Below, in pieces: positions 28,259-37,700 of a DNA stretch of 46,367 nucleotides (its first letter is position 1; every line of letters starts with the position of its first letter). The position numbers were made by a program, and so were the translations under genes. The DNA lies in the NCBI GenBank assembly GCA_021793405.1, contig JAJYSV010000033.1, positions 1 through 46,367 of the forward strand, in the 5' to 3' direction. The notes under the pieces were generated by a model. The model was not told the origin of the DNA and did not search any database. It worked only from the letters and a program-made list of their open reading frames with translations. The stretch is from Acidobacteriota bacterium. GTDB lineage: Bacteria > Acidobacteriota > Terriglobia > Terriglobales > Acidobacteriaceae.

Positions 28259-28559
28259 CTAGCTTTTTCCGCTCAACTTTTTTATCTTCAGGTTGCGGAA
28301 TGCGATTTTGTACCCCTCTGCTTCCAACCCAATATAACCCTTCGTTTCCGCAGTATCCGTCAAGGTACCGCTGAGGACCCCATTGAGCCACAGCGTGATG
28401 GTATGACCCTGGCAGCGTGTCTCCATCGCTGAAGCGCTGGTTATGAAACACCGGCGGAACCGCCGGCGGACTTTCCTGGGCGAGGGCAAATGGAGCGGTC
28501 ACAAGCAGTCAGCAGGGAAGAACCAGCAGAGACAAAAGTTTCGATGAAACCAATCTCAT
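28259..28559 (-). pseudogene. Decayed remnant of a secreted DUF1080 (3-keto-disaccharide hydrolase-like) gene
   Basis: Reading the minus strand from ATG at 28559 gives a signal-peptide-like start (MRLVSSKLLSLLVLPC), a TGA stop at 28511-28509, then LLVTAPFALAQ in the same frame, i.e. a signal peptide broken by a stop codon. Near 28425 the sense frame shifts, and the rest encodes a good DUF1080 C-terminus (RCQGHTITLWLNGVL, then GYIGLEAEGYKIAFRNLKIK) ending at 28259. The intact family has about 200 or more residues, so most of the middle is deleted. Two separate lesions show that it is dead. It lies convergent to the LarA-like gene and divergent to the GH89 gene. Confidence 0.75.
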
Positions 28560-28759
28560 TGCAAATCGTTCCTCAGATCGCTGATGTGTCCGTGAGTTGT
28601 CAGTCAGTATGTCATCCAGCAAAGATTGCGAAACTCTTCAGTCTGATCGGAGACGGGCAACGCGAGCACACTCAATTTGCTTTCGCACTGAGGAAAGACC
28701 AATCATGGTGAGTTAAATTCAGTATGATCGTCGTTCACCTTAATAATCAGGAGTCGCTG
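28560..28759. other. Gap between the DUF1080 remnant and the GH89 gene
   Basis: About 200 bases without a recognisable gene. The last part holds AGGAG (28749-28753), which decides the start of the GH89 gene. No clear promoter elements were recognised. Confidence 0.5.
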
Positions 28760-30958
28760 GTGGCATTGAATCGTTCCTTTCACATTACTGCATTCCTCGC
28801 GGTCGCATTCGGATTTTTTCCATGTGCGGCGCTTGCCGCTGCTGCTGACAGCTCTCCGGCCCGCACGGCGCTCCAGGAGTTGGTTCCTGAGCGCATCGCG
28901 CGCCAGGTGCACTTCACAAGCCTTCCTGCCCAGAATGGAAGCGATGTCTTTCGAATTTCCGGAAAACGCGGCGCGATTGAGATTGCCGGCAGTTCGAATG
29001 TGGCTCTCCTCACAGGCTTCAACTGGTATCTGAAATATGTAGCCCATGGGCAGATCTCCACAAACGAAAATCAATTGGATTTGCCGGTTGAGCTTCCTCC
29101 GCCACCCGCCCCGATTGAAGTCCGGTCGCCCTATCGATACCGCTATGCGTTCAATGAAAATGTATCCGGCTACAGCACGCCGTATTGGCAGCTGCCACGC
29201 TGGAAACACGAGATCGATCTGCTGGCCGCCAGCGGGGCCAATACGATCATGTTAGATCGCGGAACCGACCTGGTGTTGTACGAGACGTTCCGGGATTTTG
29301 GGTACACCGATCAGCAAATTCGCGCCTGGTTCACCCTGCCGGCGCACCTGAACTGGCAACTGATGGGGAATATGTGTTGTTTTGGAGGCCCTGTCAGCAT
29401 GCGGCTTCTGGAAACAAGAGCGGAATCGACGAAACAAATTCTTGCCTATATGCGCAGCCTTGGAATCACGCCTGTGTTGCCGGGTTATTACGGTTTGGTT
29501 CCCACGGGGTTTGCGCAAAAACATCCTGAGGCGCACTTAATTCCGCAGGGTGTATGGAACGGATTTGCCCGGCCAGATTGGCTGGATCCGCGCGATCCCC
29601 TCTTTGCGAAGATTGCGGCAGATTTTTATCGCCATCAACGCGAACTCCTAGGAGACACATCCATCTACACCATGGAGGTATTTCAGGAAGGAGGCACGCC
29701 GGGCGACGTTCCTGTGGGGGCCGGTTCGGTGGCTGTTCAACGGTCTTTGGAGACGGCCCATCCCGGCGCGTATTGGATGATGCTGGCGTGGCAGGAGAAT
29801 CCCAAGCCGGCCCTGATCGATGCCGTGGATCGCAGCAAGCTGATGATCGTGGATGAAAAGCTGAACAGCGACCTGCATCACGATCCCGAGACGGAGTACA
29901 AAGGCTCTCCATACCTCTACAGTGCGATTTGGGATTTTGGCGGCCGCAACACGCTCGGCGCGCATTTGCAGGCCTACGCCGCGCGGATACCGAAGTTCGG
30001 CATGGCGCCGGGAAGCCACATGCGTGGCATCGCTTTCTACAATGAGGGCCTGGATACCGACCCAGCCGCCTTCGCTTTCTTCATGGAAATGGCATGGCAT
30101 ACCGAGCCGGTCGATGTGTCGAAATGGTTCTCCGCTTATGCCGCACGCCGCTATGGAGGAGCGGATCCCCATGCCGACCGCGTCTGGCAAATCCTTGTGA
30201 ACAGCGTCTACCACATGCCTGCCGATAAAGAGGCGGCGCAGGAATCTTTATTCAACCTTCGACCCAATTTCGCCGTGAAGCCCGATTGGGGAGGAGCCCA
30301 TATCCCTTACGATCCGGCAGCATTGGAGAAAGCTCTGCCAGAACTGCTGGCAGTCGCGCCGAAACTGCGTGCAACTCCAACATACCAATACGACTTGGTG
30401 AACATCACGCGTCAGATCCTGGACAACCGAGGCCATGCGCTGTTCCTCGAGATCAAAGCCGCGGATCAGGCCAAGGATCAAGCGCGGTTCGCCTCGTTGG
30501 CGCAGCAGTGGCTTCGTCTAATGCAGGCCGAGGATAGCCTGGTGGCCACGAATCAGTGGTTTCTGCTAGGGCCATGGCTACAGGCGCCCAAGTCGTGGGC
30601 CAGTAGTCCCGCGGAAGAAACAGCATTGGTATACGATGCGCGTTCGCTTCTCACCACGTGGGGCGACCGAGAAGTGAGCAACCATCTGCACGACTATGCG
30701 AACAAGGATTGGTCCGGCTTGGTCGGCACCCTCTACTATCAGCGCTGGAAGCTATTTTTCGACAGCCTCGATATGGCAATGAAGACGAAAACCGAACCTA
30801 AGCCGATTGATTGGTTTGCAGTGGAGGATGCCTGGAACCGGCAGCCAGATCACTTTCAGCTGACTCCCCACGGGGATGCGTATTCGCAAGCATTGGCGAT
30901 TTACAAAGAATTGAGATCCGAGCCGGTCGATTGGAGCAAATTGAATTATATTCACTGA
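28760..30958 (+). CDS. Secreted alpha-N-acetylglucosaminidase, GH89 (NAGLU-like)
   Basis: About 732 residues. The GTG at 28760 has AGGAG six bases upstream and gives a compact signal peptide (MALNRSFH, hydrophobic core, cut near ALA-AAA); the ATG at 28724 is in frame but has no ribosome site. GH89 enzymes remove terminal alpha-linked GlcNAc from glycans. Supporting blocks: SGANTIMLDRG in the (beta/alpha)8 barrel, the acid/base region MEVFQEGG (Glu310) and the nucleophile region YNEGLDTDP (Glu429). The spacing resembles Glu316 and Glu446 of human NAGLU. The human PEG motif is NEG here. W- and Y-rich motifs typical of the family fill the C-terminal helical domain. It is exported, probably to the periplasm. 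The neighbours are other glycosidases, so a shared glycan target is likely. Confidence 0.88.
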   Translation: MALNRSFHITAFLAVAFGFFPCAALAAAADSSPARTALQELVPERIARQVHFTSLPAQNGSDVFRISGKRGAIEIAGSSNVALLTGFNWYLKYVAHGQISTNENQLDLPVELPPPPAPIEVRSPYRYRYAFNENVSGYSTPYWQLPRWKHEIDLLAASGANTIMLDRGTDLVLYETFRDFGYTDQQIRAWFTLPAHLNWQLMGNMCCFGGPVSMRLLETRAESTKQILAYMRSLGITPVLPGYYGLVPTGFAQKHPEAHLIPQGVWNGFARPDWLDPRDPLFAKIAADFYRHQRELLGDTSIYTMEVFQEGGTPGDVPVGAGSVAVQRSLETAHPGAYWMMLAWQENPKPALIDAVDRSKLMIVDEKLNSDLHHDPETEYKGSPYLYSAIWDFGGRNTLGAHLQAYAARIPKFGMAPGSHMRGIAFYNEGLDTDPAAFAFFMEMAWHTEPVDVSKWFSAYAARRYGGADPHADRVWQILVNSVYHMPADKEAAQESLFNLRPNFAVKPDWGGAHIPYDPAALEKALPELLAVAPKLRATPTYQYDLVNITRQILDNRGHALFLEIKAADQAKDQARFASLAQQWLRLMQAEDSLVATNQWFLLGPWLQAPKSWASSPAEETALVYDARSLLTTWGDREVSNHLHDYANKDWSGLVGTLYYQRWKLFFDSLDMAMKTKTEPKPIDWFAVEDAWNRQPDHFQLTPHGDAYSQALAIYKELRSEPVDWSKLNYIH

Positions 30959-31386
30959 CCCAGTTGCGGCGGAGATCGATGACAATGTAGTGTTCTTTCT
31001 CGTAGCTCCGTTCGCAACTCACGATGACCGTGTGTAGCCATCGCGGAATAGTCGTGCTGAAAACTGTTGCGATCTACCCCCCTGGTGTCTCGAAGTCCGC
31101 CTCCACGATTTCCGTCTCATGCCCTGAAGAAACTCGCCGGCAGCAAAATCGTGGCTTCCGCACATGGCAGGCGGATGTTAAAAAAGTTTCGCATTTGTCT
31201 GAGTTCTAGAGGGTTATAATCATCGGTGGCAAAATGCAGGCGAATACTGGGCCGCTTGCGCATCCACAGGTACGAAACCATTTGGTAGCTCTGTGCCCGG
31301 TACTCAGCTACTGCTATCTGCGGCCGACGAAGATGGGTCTCGTCGTCCGTAGAACAACTAGAACAGGCAGTAATTGGAGGACTCCG
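30959..31386. other. Intergenic region between GH89 and the lipoprotein gene
   Basis: No gene is seen. An imperfect inverted repeat with arms 30962-30974 and 31006-31019 (AGTTGCG...CGGAG against CTCCG...CGCAACT) starts four bases after the GH89 stop and could end or stabilise its transcript, but has no T run. A consensus -10 hexamer TATAAT lies at 31215-31220 without a good -35, about 165 bases before the lipoprotein ATG. Confidence 0.45.
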
Positions 31387-32031
31387 ATGAGCACGTTGCT
31401 CAAACGTTCTGCGGTAAGTGCAGTGGCCGTTGCAGTGCTGCTTCTTGCGGGCTGCTCGAAATCCACAACTCAGCCCTCAGCCACCAATCAGCCCGCATCG
31501 GCAGCCAAGCCTGCGGGACCGCCACAACTGGTGCCTGCCAAGACAGCTTTTTGGCCGATGTATACATCCGCCCACAACTGGGCTCCGGATGTTATAACGC
31601 TACAGGTCACAGCGAAGGAAGTCCCTGGGTTTAAGAACGAAGCCGGAAAAGCGGCAATGTGGCAGGCGGCGTTTGCTTCGCCCAGCCTGCGTGAGTATCG
31701 GATTTACTCGTATTCCATCGCAGCGGTGCCGCCAGACATTTTTAAGGGCGTGGATGCGGGGCTGGCATTGCCTTGGGGAGGTATAACGCGCAACGCTATG
31801 CCGGTCGACATTTCTCTCTTTAATGTCGATTCGGATGCCGCCTACAAAGCTGCAGCAGCGGATGCCGCGGATTGGCTGAAGAAAAATCCAGACAAGAGTC
31901 TCGCCTTGTTTCAACTTGGGGACACATTCAAGTTTTCGGGGCCTGTCTGGTATCTGTTGTGGGGAAATGAGAAGTCCGGCTATGCCGCCTTCGTGGATGC
32001 CGACAGCGGAAAGATACTGAAGCACAAATAG
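31387..32031 (+). CDS. Putative lipoprotein of unknown function
   Basis: About 214 residues. The ATG at 31387 has GGAGGA five bases upstream; the open frame back to 31234 is not translated from any visible ribosome site. The N-terminus is a lipoprotein signal: MSTLLKRS, a hydrophobic core, and the lipobox LLAGC with Cys23. A Pro/Ala/Ser/Gln linker (to about residue 50) precedes a globular domain with no recognised family. The C-terminus (YAAFVDADSGKILKHK) resembles the end of PepSY-like domains, a weak hint only. No operon partner exists: GH89 lies 428 bases upstream and the next gene is convergent. A perfect 17-base hairpin lies 115 bases downstream. Confidence 0.82.
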   Translation: MSTLLKRSAVSAVAVAVLLLAGCSKSTTQPSATNQPASAAKPAGPPQLVPAKTAFWPMYTSAHNWAPDVITLQVTAKEVPGFKNEAGKAAMWQAAFASPSLREYRIYSYSIAAVPPDIFKGVDAGLALPWGGITRNAMPVDISLFNVDSDAAYKAAAADAADWLKKNPDKSLALFQLGDTFKFSGPVWYLLWGNEKSGYAAFVDADSGKILKHK

Positions 32032-32145
32032 AGCGTTGCAGCTATAGACCTGATTCGATGCTTCCATGGAGCCCTTGTCTCATACCACCTCCCACAGTGA
32101 CAACTGGGTCGATTGACTCACGATCAGTGTGGGATTAGCGGCGAT

Positions 32146-32183
32146 GTAAGAGCAGCTTTTCTGGCAAGAAAAGCTGCTCTTAC
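32146..32183. terminator. Perfect 17-bp hairpin between convergent genes (bidirectional terminator candidate)
   Basis: GTAAGAGCAGCTTTTCT (32146-32162), loop GGCA, then its exact reverse complement (32167-32183). The stem carries T4 and A4 tracts near the loop. It lies between the + lipoprotein gene and the - GH63 gene, about 115 bases from each stop, where a shared terminator is expected. The T run is not directly behind the stem, so it could instead be a palindromic repeat element. Confidence 0.6.
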
Positions 32184-32301
32184 TTGAAGGTCGAGAATTC
32201 ACAGCAATAGTGAAAATGCTTTAGACATCAAGAGACGGCAGCCACTACTCGTTACGGCGCATGGCTGGCGTCAATGATATCGATTGCTGCCCGATGAAGG
32301 G

Positions 32302-34254
32302 TTATTCAGCCTTCGCGGCGGAACCGTGCTCCTGTAGATCGATCAGTCCCAGAAGCGCTCCCCAGTGATAGAAGCGGTCACTGTTCGCGACGTCGTCCCC
32401 GCTGTCGGTGATGGCGTTATAGTTTTCATGCACGTGACCATTCGCCTGCCAGTCTTTCAGGAACAAATGCAGCGACTTCTGCGCTAGCTGCACTCGGGCG
32501 CGGTCGATGTCGGGCTGCTGGTAGTTTCGCAGTCCCAGATAAACCAAATAATTCATCGGTCCCCAGATGCGGCCGCGCCAGTAGTTCTGATCTTTGAACG
32601 CAGGATCATCTCTGGCGATCGAGGGGATCACCCATTCACCCCAGAATTCCTTCGGATTCAGAAGATGTTCGTCGACCATGCGCCGGGCCTGCTCCGGAGT
32701 AGCGGCCCGAGCCAGCATGGGATAAAAATTGGTCGGTGAAAGCCGATAGCTGAACTGTCCCGTGCCAAGATCCTTGTTAAGAAAAATTCCCGTTTTTTCG
32801 TCCCACAAGGTAGCCAGGGAGGCGCGATATTTTGCAGCCCGCTTGTGAAGTTCTTCAGCTTCCGCATTCTCGCCCAGAATTTCGGCAATCTTTGCCAGGG
32901 CGTCACAGTCGGCGATGTACATTCCCATCAGGCCGACATCGGCGAAGGCCAGTTGATGTGTTGTTTCGTCGTAGCTTGCGCCGTCATACATCGGGCTATT
33001 ATCGAGACCCGATTCGAGGATGGCGCCGGCTCGGGTTCCGACGGACCTGTCGTCGAGATTCACCGGCTGATTCTCGCCGTCGCTGCCCCACACCAGGTAA
33101 CCTTGCCGGTCGCGATGTTCCGCCCACCATCTGTTCCACGTCAGCAGAGGCACGAATGTGTCTTCGAGTAGCCAGCGATCATGGAACTTCCGGTAGAGTC
33201 CCAGCACCGTAATCGCTCCGACGGGCGGCTCTGACCGGTCCGTACTCTTCCAGCCCCCACTGCGCGCGTAGTTCGGGATGAAACCTTGGCTCGTCGCCTC
33301 GCGGCAGATTTCGATCGCATTTGCGTATGCCAGATCCCGGTCCCCTGTCGCGGCCAGAGTTGCGGCGAAAAACGTATCCCAGTCGAACAGAACATAGCCG
33401 CCCCAGTGAACGCTCCAAATGCGGCTCACAGGTGAAATCACCCGTCGCCCCTGTGGCTCGTAGATTGTGTCCCATCCGATTACGGTCTGGATCGCATCTG
33501 CCACCGGTGCTCGACTTCCAAAGGCTGACACCGATTGGCGATAGGCCAGTCGCTCGCGCTCCAATGCACTTTGAATCTCCGCCACGGTTCGCGGCTCGCC
33601 TGTACTCAGGCCGACGGGTGAGTTCAGATCCGCGGAAAAGTAAGCGCCAGAAATTGGCACGCTTACATCGGACGTATCGACGCCGGACAAGAATATGGCG
33701 ATTGTCCGATTTGGAAGTTGCGCTTCCAGCCGGTCGGCTCTCTTCACAGCGGTACCGGGCCTGTTCCAGAGCATCCCGGTGGAAAAGACGATTTCCGCTG
33801 GAAGATGGGAGTTTGTCGTCGAGGGAAGCGGAGTCGCGAGCAGCACGAGGTCATTCCCGTCGTGCGCGCTCTGGATTCGGATGACGTGGCCGTGCCAGAT
33901 GAGTTTCAGATCGGTATAGCTGCCGTCGTAGGCGTGCGGACCTGGAATTACTCGCTCGTCCTCGTTGCCCTGGCGGCCGATCAATGCGGCGGGAAGAAAT
34001 CTGTCCGAACCTTCCGTTCCCTGATGCTTGATTCCCACTCGAACCGCCAGGCCTTCAGGCAGCAGGACCTGAGTGATGACGCTGTCCGTGTCCCACGTGT
34101 TCCAACCGCGCGCCAGCCGCTGTTGCAATTTTGCGTAGTGTGGCGAACGCGGTTGAGCCGACGGAGCCTGAGCGAAAGCGGCAGCACATGGGGCAACAAA
34201 CAGAATCAATGGAAGGAAGAATGCCCTTCCCGGATGCCGGTGGAGGATTCTCAT
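32302..34254 (-). CDS. Secreted GH63-type glycoside hydrolase (alpha-glucosidase/mannosyl-oligosaccharide glucosidase-like)
   Basis: About 650 residues. The ATG at 34254 follows AAGGAG by six bases; the open frame extends to 34533 but without family features. There is a signal peptide (hydrophobic FFLPLILFVAPCAAAFA, cut before QAPSAQ). The (alpha/alpha)6-barrel has GH63 landmarks: VLFDWDTFFAA, then ESGLDNSPMYD with the likely general acid Asp418. Further on come YWRGRIWGPMNYLVYLGL and HENYNAITDSGDD with the likely base Glu610. Related enzymes (bacterial YgjK and mannosylglycerate hydrolases, eukaryotic processing glucosidase I) cleave alpha-glucosides from oligosaccharides. The exact linkage cannot be told. 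It is divergent from the GH38 operon across a 462-base control region. Confidence 0.86.
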   Translation of the reverse strand: MRILHRHPGRAFFLPLILFVAPCAAAFAQAPSAQPRSPHYAKLQQRLARGWNTWDTDSVITQVLLPEGLAVRVGIKHQGTEGSDRFLPAALIGRQGNEDERVIPGPHAYDGSYTDLKLIWHGHVIRIQSAHDGNDLVLLATPLPSTTNSHLPAEIVFSTGMLWNRPGTAVKRADRLEAQLPNRTIAIFLSGVDTSDVSVPISGAYFSADLNSPVGLSTGEPRTVAEIQSALERERLAYRQSVSAFGSRAPVADAIQTVIGWDTIYEPQGRRVISPVSRIWSVHWGGYVLFDWDTFFAATLAATGDRDLAYANAIEICREATSQGFIPNYARSGGWKSTDRSEPPVGAITVLGLYRKFHDRWLLEDTFVPLLTWNRWWAEHRDRQGYLVWGSDGENQPVNLDDRSVGTRAGAILESGLDNSPMYDGASYDETTHQLAFADVGLMGMYIADCDALAKIAEILGENAEAEELHKRAAKYRASLATLWDEKTGIFLNKDLGTGQFSYRLSPTNFYPMLARAATPEQARRMVDEHLLNPKEFWGEWVIPSIARDDPAFKDQNYWRGRIWGPMNYLVYLGLRNYQQPDIDRARVQLAQKSLHLFLKDWQANGHVHENYNAITDSGDDVANSDRFYHWGALLGLIDLQEHGSAAKAE

Positions 34255-34594
34255 GGTGTCTCCTTGATCAGGGTTGACGTGAAGGGTACATGGTCGAGGT
34301 ACCCAATGGAAAGAAGACTTTTGCGCGAACCCACGAATCAGCGAGTCGACAGAATGCATTCTGCGCGTCATTCGACGGCAGAACATATCGGAAACGACTG
34401 AGGGCGTCCTGCTGGACAGGTTCACACAGCATGTCCACAAGATGGAGATGCGCGGCGACATCCGCGACTCAAATTGAACTAGAAATACTGTGCACCATCG
34501 CCAAAAGCCCCGTATTTCAAGTAATTTCCGCATCTTTCAGCTCAGGGGAGCGCGGCACTCTATTTCAACGCGCCGCGCAGTTCGTGGGGTGACC
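34255..34594. other. Divergent control region between the GH63 and GH38 genes
   Basis: No gene is supported in this stretch. It contains the GH63 ribosome site at its left end and a perfect 14-base palindrome (34350-34363). The GH38 promoter starts at its right edge. Such a region is where a shared sugar-responsive regulator would bind. Confidence 0.55.
34350..34363. promoter_or_regulatory. Perfect 14-bp palindrome, operator candidate
   Basis: CAGAATGCATTCTG equals its own reverse complement. It lies about 95 bases upstream of the GH63 ATG and about 230 bases before the GH38 promoter. By position it fits a repressor or activator site for the GH63 gene. The regulator is not identified. Confidence 0.4.
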
Positions 34595-34622
34595 TTGACA
34601 CATTGTCTTGGTCCTATATGAT
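34595..34622 (+). promoter_or_regulatory. Sigma-70-type promoter for the GH38 gene
   Basis: A consensus -35 TTGACA (34595-34600), a 16-base spacer and -10 TATGAT (34617-34622). Transcription would start near 34630, leaving a leader of about 90 bases before the ATG at 34717. Confidence 0.65.
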
Positions 34623-34716
34623 TAGCGAGGCGCGCAGTTACGGTTTGTTTGTCCGTCTTGTATTTTTTGACGGGTCGTTGATTGCATTTCCTAAGATCAT
34701 TCGAGGAGTTTACCCC

Positions 34717-37700
34717 ATGATTCATCCATTGCCTAAGGTGCTAGCCCAGCGTTTGCCTCGCAGAAATTTTGTCGTCGTAGTGGCTCTGTTTTTCGCCCTT
34801 CTCTGTATTTCTTCCTCCGCAAAAGCGCAGCAAAACGCTAGGGCCATGGCAGCGAATAATTTTGCTCCCCAGCAAACCGCGGATGCCTTGAAGGCTTTGT
34901 CGTCTCAATCTCAGGCGGTGGTCGAAGGGCTCTCTAAATTGAATTCGATTCCAATCGAAGACTGGCGACTTCATGTCGGGGACGTAGACCACGGGGGATC
35001 GGTAAGCCTCGATGACTCTGCCTGGCAAGTAATCCACGCCCCCTATCGCGTGAACACCACCGATACAGTATGGCTGCGGACTTGGGTTGAGGTTCCAAAG
35101 ACTCTGCATGGATATGACCTGACGGGTTCCAGGATATGGATCAGTTCCTTCCGGAGCGACTCCGTGACGCTGTTCTTCAACGGCGAACGCGTTGCCAACG
35201 GCGACGATCTCGAACCAATTGCTCTTTTCAGTTCCGCCAAGCCCGGCGATAAGGTGCTGGTCGCCGTTCGAATCGGGAGTTCCTCCAGAGGCTCAACCTT
35301 TATTCGGCCCATTCAGACGCACGTTGAATTCCCGGCGAACCGTCCAAATCCAGAGGACATGTATACGGAATTTGTCTCCGCGGCTCTGCTCATTCCCGAT
35401 CTTGCAAAAGATGTGCCTGCGGAGAAAGCGCAACTGGAAAAGGCCATCGGCGACGTAGACATGGCTGCGCTTTCGACCAACGACCAACAGAAATTTGATA
35501 ACTCCTTGCGCCAGTCGCAACAAGACATGGAACCGCTCAAACCCACTTTGCAGGAAGCGACATTCCACCTGACTGGCAATTCGCACATCGATGCCGCGTG
35601 GCTATGGCCCAGGACGGAGACGGTCGACGTGGTGAGGCGTACCTTCAGCACCGCACTCCAGTTGATGGATGAATATCCCAACTACACCTATACGCAGTCG
35701 GCTGCGCAATACAACGAGTGGATGGCGGAAAAATACCCTGCGATGAATGCGGAGATCAAGAAGCGCATCCAGGAAGGCCGCTGGGAGCTTGTGGGCGGTA
35801 TGTGGGTTGAACCGGACCTGAACATGCCGAGCGGCGAATCGCAGGTGCGGCAGATATTGATCGGGCAGCGGGAATTTCAACAGTTATACGGCGTCACAAC
35901 GCGCATCGGCTGGAATCCAGACTCGTTTGGTTATGACTGGCAACTTCCGCAAATTTATAAGAAGTCCGGCATCGATTATTTTGTGACGCAAAAACTCGCG
36001 GCCAACGAAACCAACCCACTGCCCTTCAAGCTGTTCTGGTGGGAATCTCCGGACGGAAGTAAGGTACTCGCCTACTTTCCGCATGGCTATGGAAATAACG
36101 ACCTCAGCCCCATACGGTTGACCAATGACCTTGTCAAGGCGCGGACCTATTCGCCGGGCATGCTCGATATTATGGATTTGTATGGGATAGGCGATCATGG
36201 CGGTGGACCGACACGGGCCGTGCTGGACGAGGGCGAGCACTGGATGCAGCCGGGGAAAGTTATTCCTACGATGCAGTTCGGCACAGCGCAAAGCTACTTC
36301 AGCAGCGTTGAAAAGAAGATTGCCCCTGACTCACCCACCTGGAACTACCAGGCCATGGCCCATGGCGCTGGAGCTTTGCCTGCTCCGCCGCAGGGTGAAA
36401 TATCCATTCCTACATGGAATGATGAGTTGTACTTTGAGCATCACCGCGGCACCTACACCACTCAGGCGGATCAGAAGCGGAACATGCGTAACAGTGAAGA
36501 GTGGCTGCTGAACTCAGAAAAGTATTCTTCCCTGGCATGGCTGGATGGCAAGTCATATCCGCAAATCGAGCTGAATGAAGCATGGAAGAAAGTACTATTC
36601 AACGAGTTTCATGATCTGGCTGCGGGGTCGGGTATTGGCGTCATCTATAAAGATGCGCAGCGCGACTTCGATCAAGTGCATTGGGCGACCAACGAAGTCT
36701 CCTCGAAAGCCCTCGGCACCATTGAGGCACGCATCAACACTCGTGCGGCGGGAGCTGTGCCTGTGGTGGTTGTGAACCCGCTCGGATGGGAACGCTCTGG
36801 ATTGGTCAACGTCGACGTGCAAATGCCGGCGGCAACTCCCAATGGAATTTCAGTTCTGGATGTAAAAGATCGCGTATTGCCGTCGGAAGTATTATCGAGC
36901 GATCCCCAGACGAATACCTACCGCCTGTTAGTGGAAGCGAGCGATGTTCCCTCGCTTGGCTATGAGGTGTTACATGTGGTGCCGGGAAAGAGGCCCTTCG
37001 CCAGCGACATCAAAGTAAGTGGAATGACTCTGGAAAATACGGCGCTCAAAGTAACTGTGGATCCTAAGACCGGTTGCATCACAAGCCTCTATAACAAGAA
37101 GGATAACTTCGAGGCGCTGGCGCCGGGTGCCTGTGGCAACCAGTTACAGACATTCAAAGACACTCCGATCGCCGACGATGCATGGAACATTGATCCTGGC
37201 ACATTGGATCATATGGTTCCCATCACGGAGGTCGACTCGGTAAAGCTGGTGGAACAGAGTCCCTTCCGCGCTGTGATCCGCGTATCGCGGCACTGGCAGA
37301 GCTCGAAGTTCGTTCAGGATATCCAGCTGTACGCAAATTCCGACCAAGTCAATATTGTGAACGATATCGATTGGCATGAGACGCATGTTCTGCTCAAGTC
37401 AGCTTTCCCACTGTCGGTGACCAGCAAGATGGCCACCTATGAAATTCCTTTTGGAACCATCGAGCGGCCGACGACGCGGGATAACAGCTGGGACGAGGCG
37501 AAGTTTGAAGTCTCTGCACTACGTTGGGCAGACCTGGGCAACGGAACTAATGGTGTCTCACTCATTAATAACTCGAAGTACGGGTACGATTGCAAAGACA
37601 ACGTGCTGCGGCTTACCTTCCTGCGCTCACCCGTATCTCCCGATCCCAACGCCGACCGTGGGCACAATCACTTCACCTTTGCTCTCTATCCGCATGCCGG

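Noticed and set aside
28179-28502. Minus-strand frame of 107 codons starting APFALAQ-like
   Set aside because: It is only the broken front part of the DUF1080 remnant read on past the frameshift into the end of the LarA-like gene.
34255-34533. Upstream in-frame extension of the GH63-type gene
   Set aside because: It adds 93 Arg/Ser/Cys-rich residues before an otherwise normal signal peptide; the ATG at 34254 has a proper AAGGAG.
34603-34716. Upstream in-frame extension of the GH38 gene
   Set aside because: It would begin within the promoter -10 region, has no ribosome site, and would place the signal peptide about 55 residues inside the protein.
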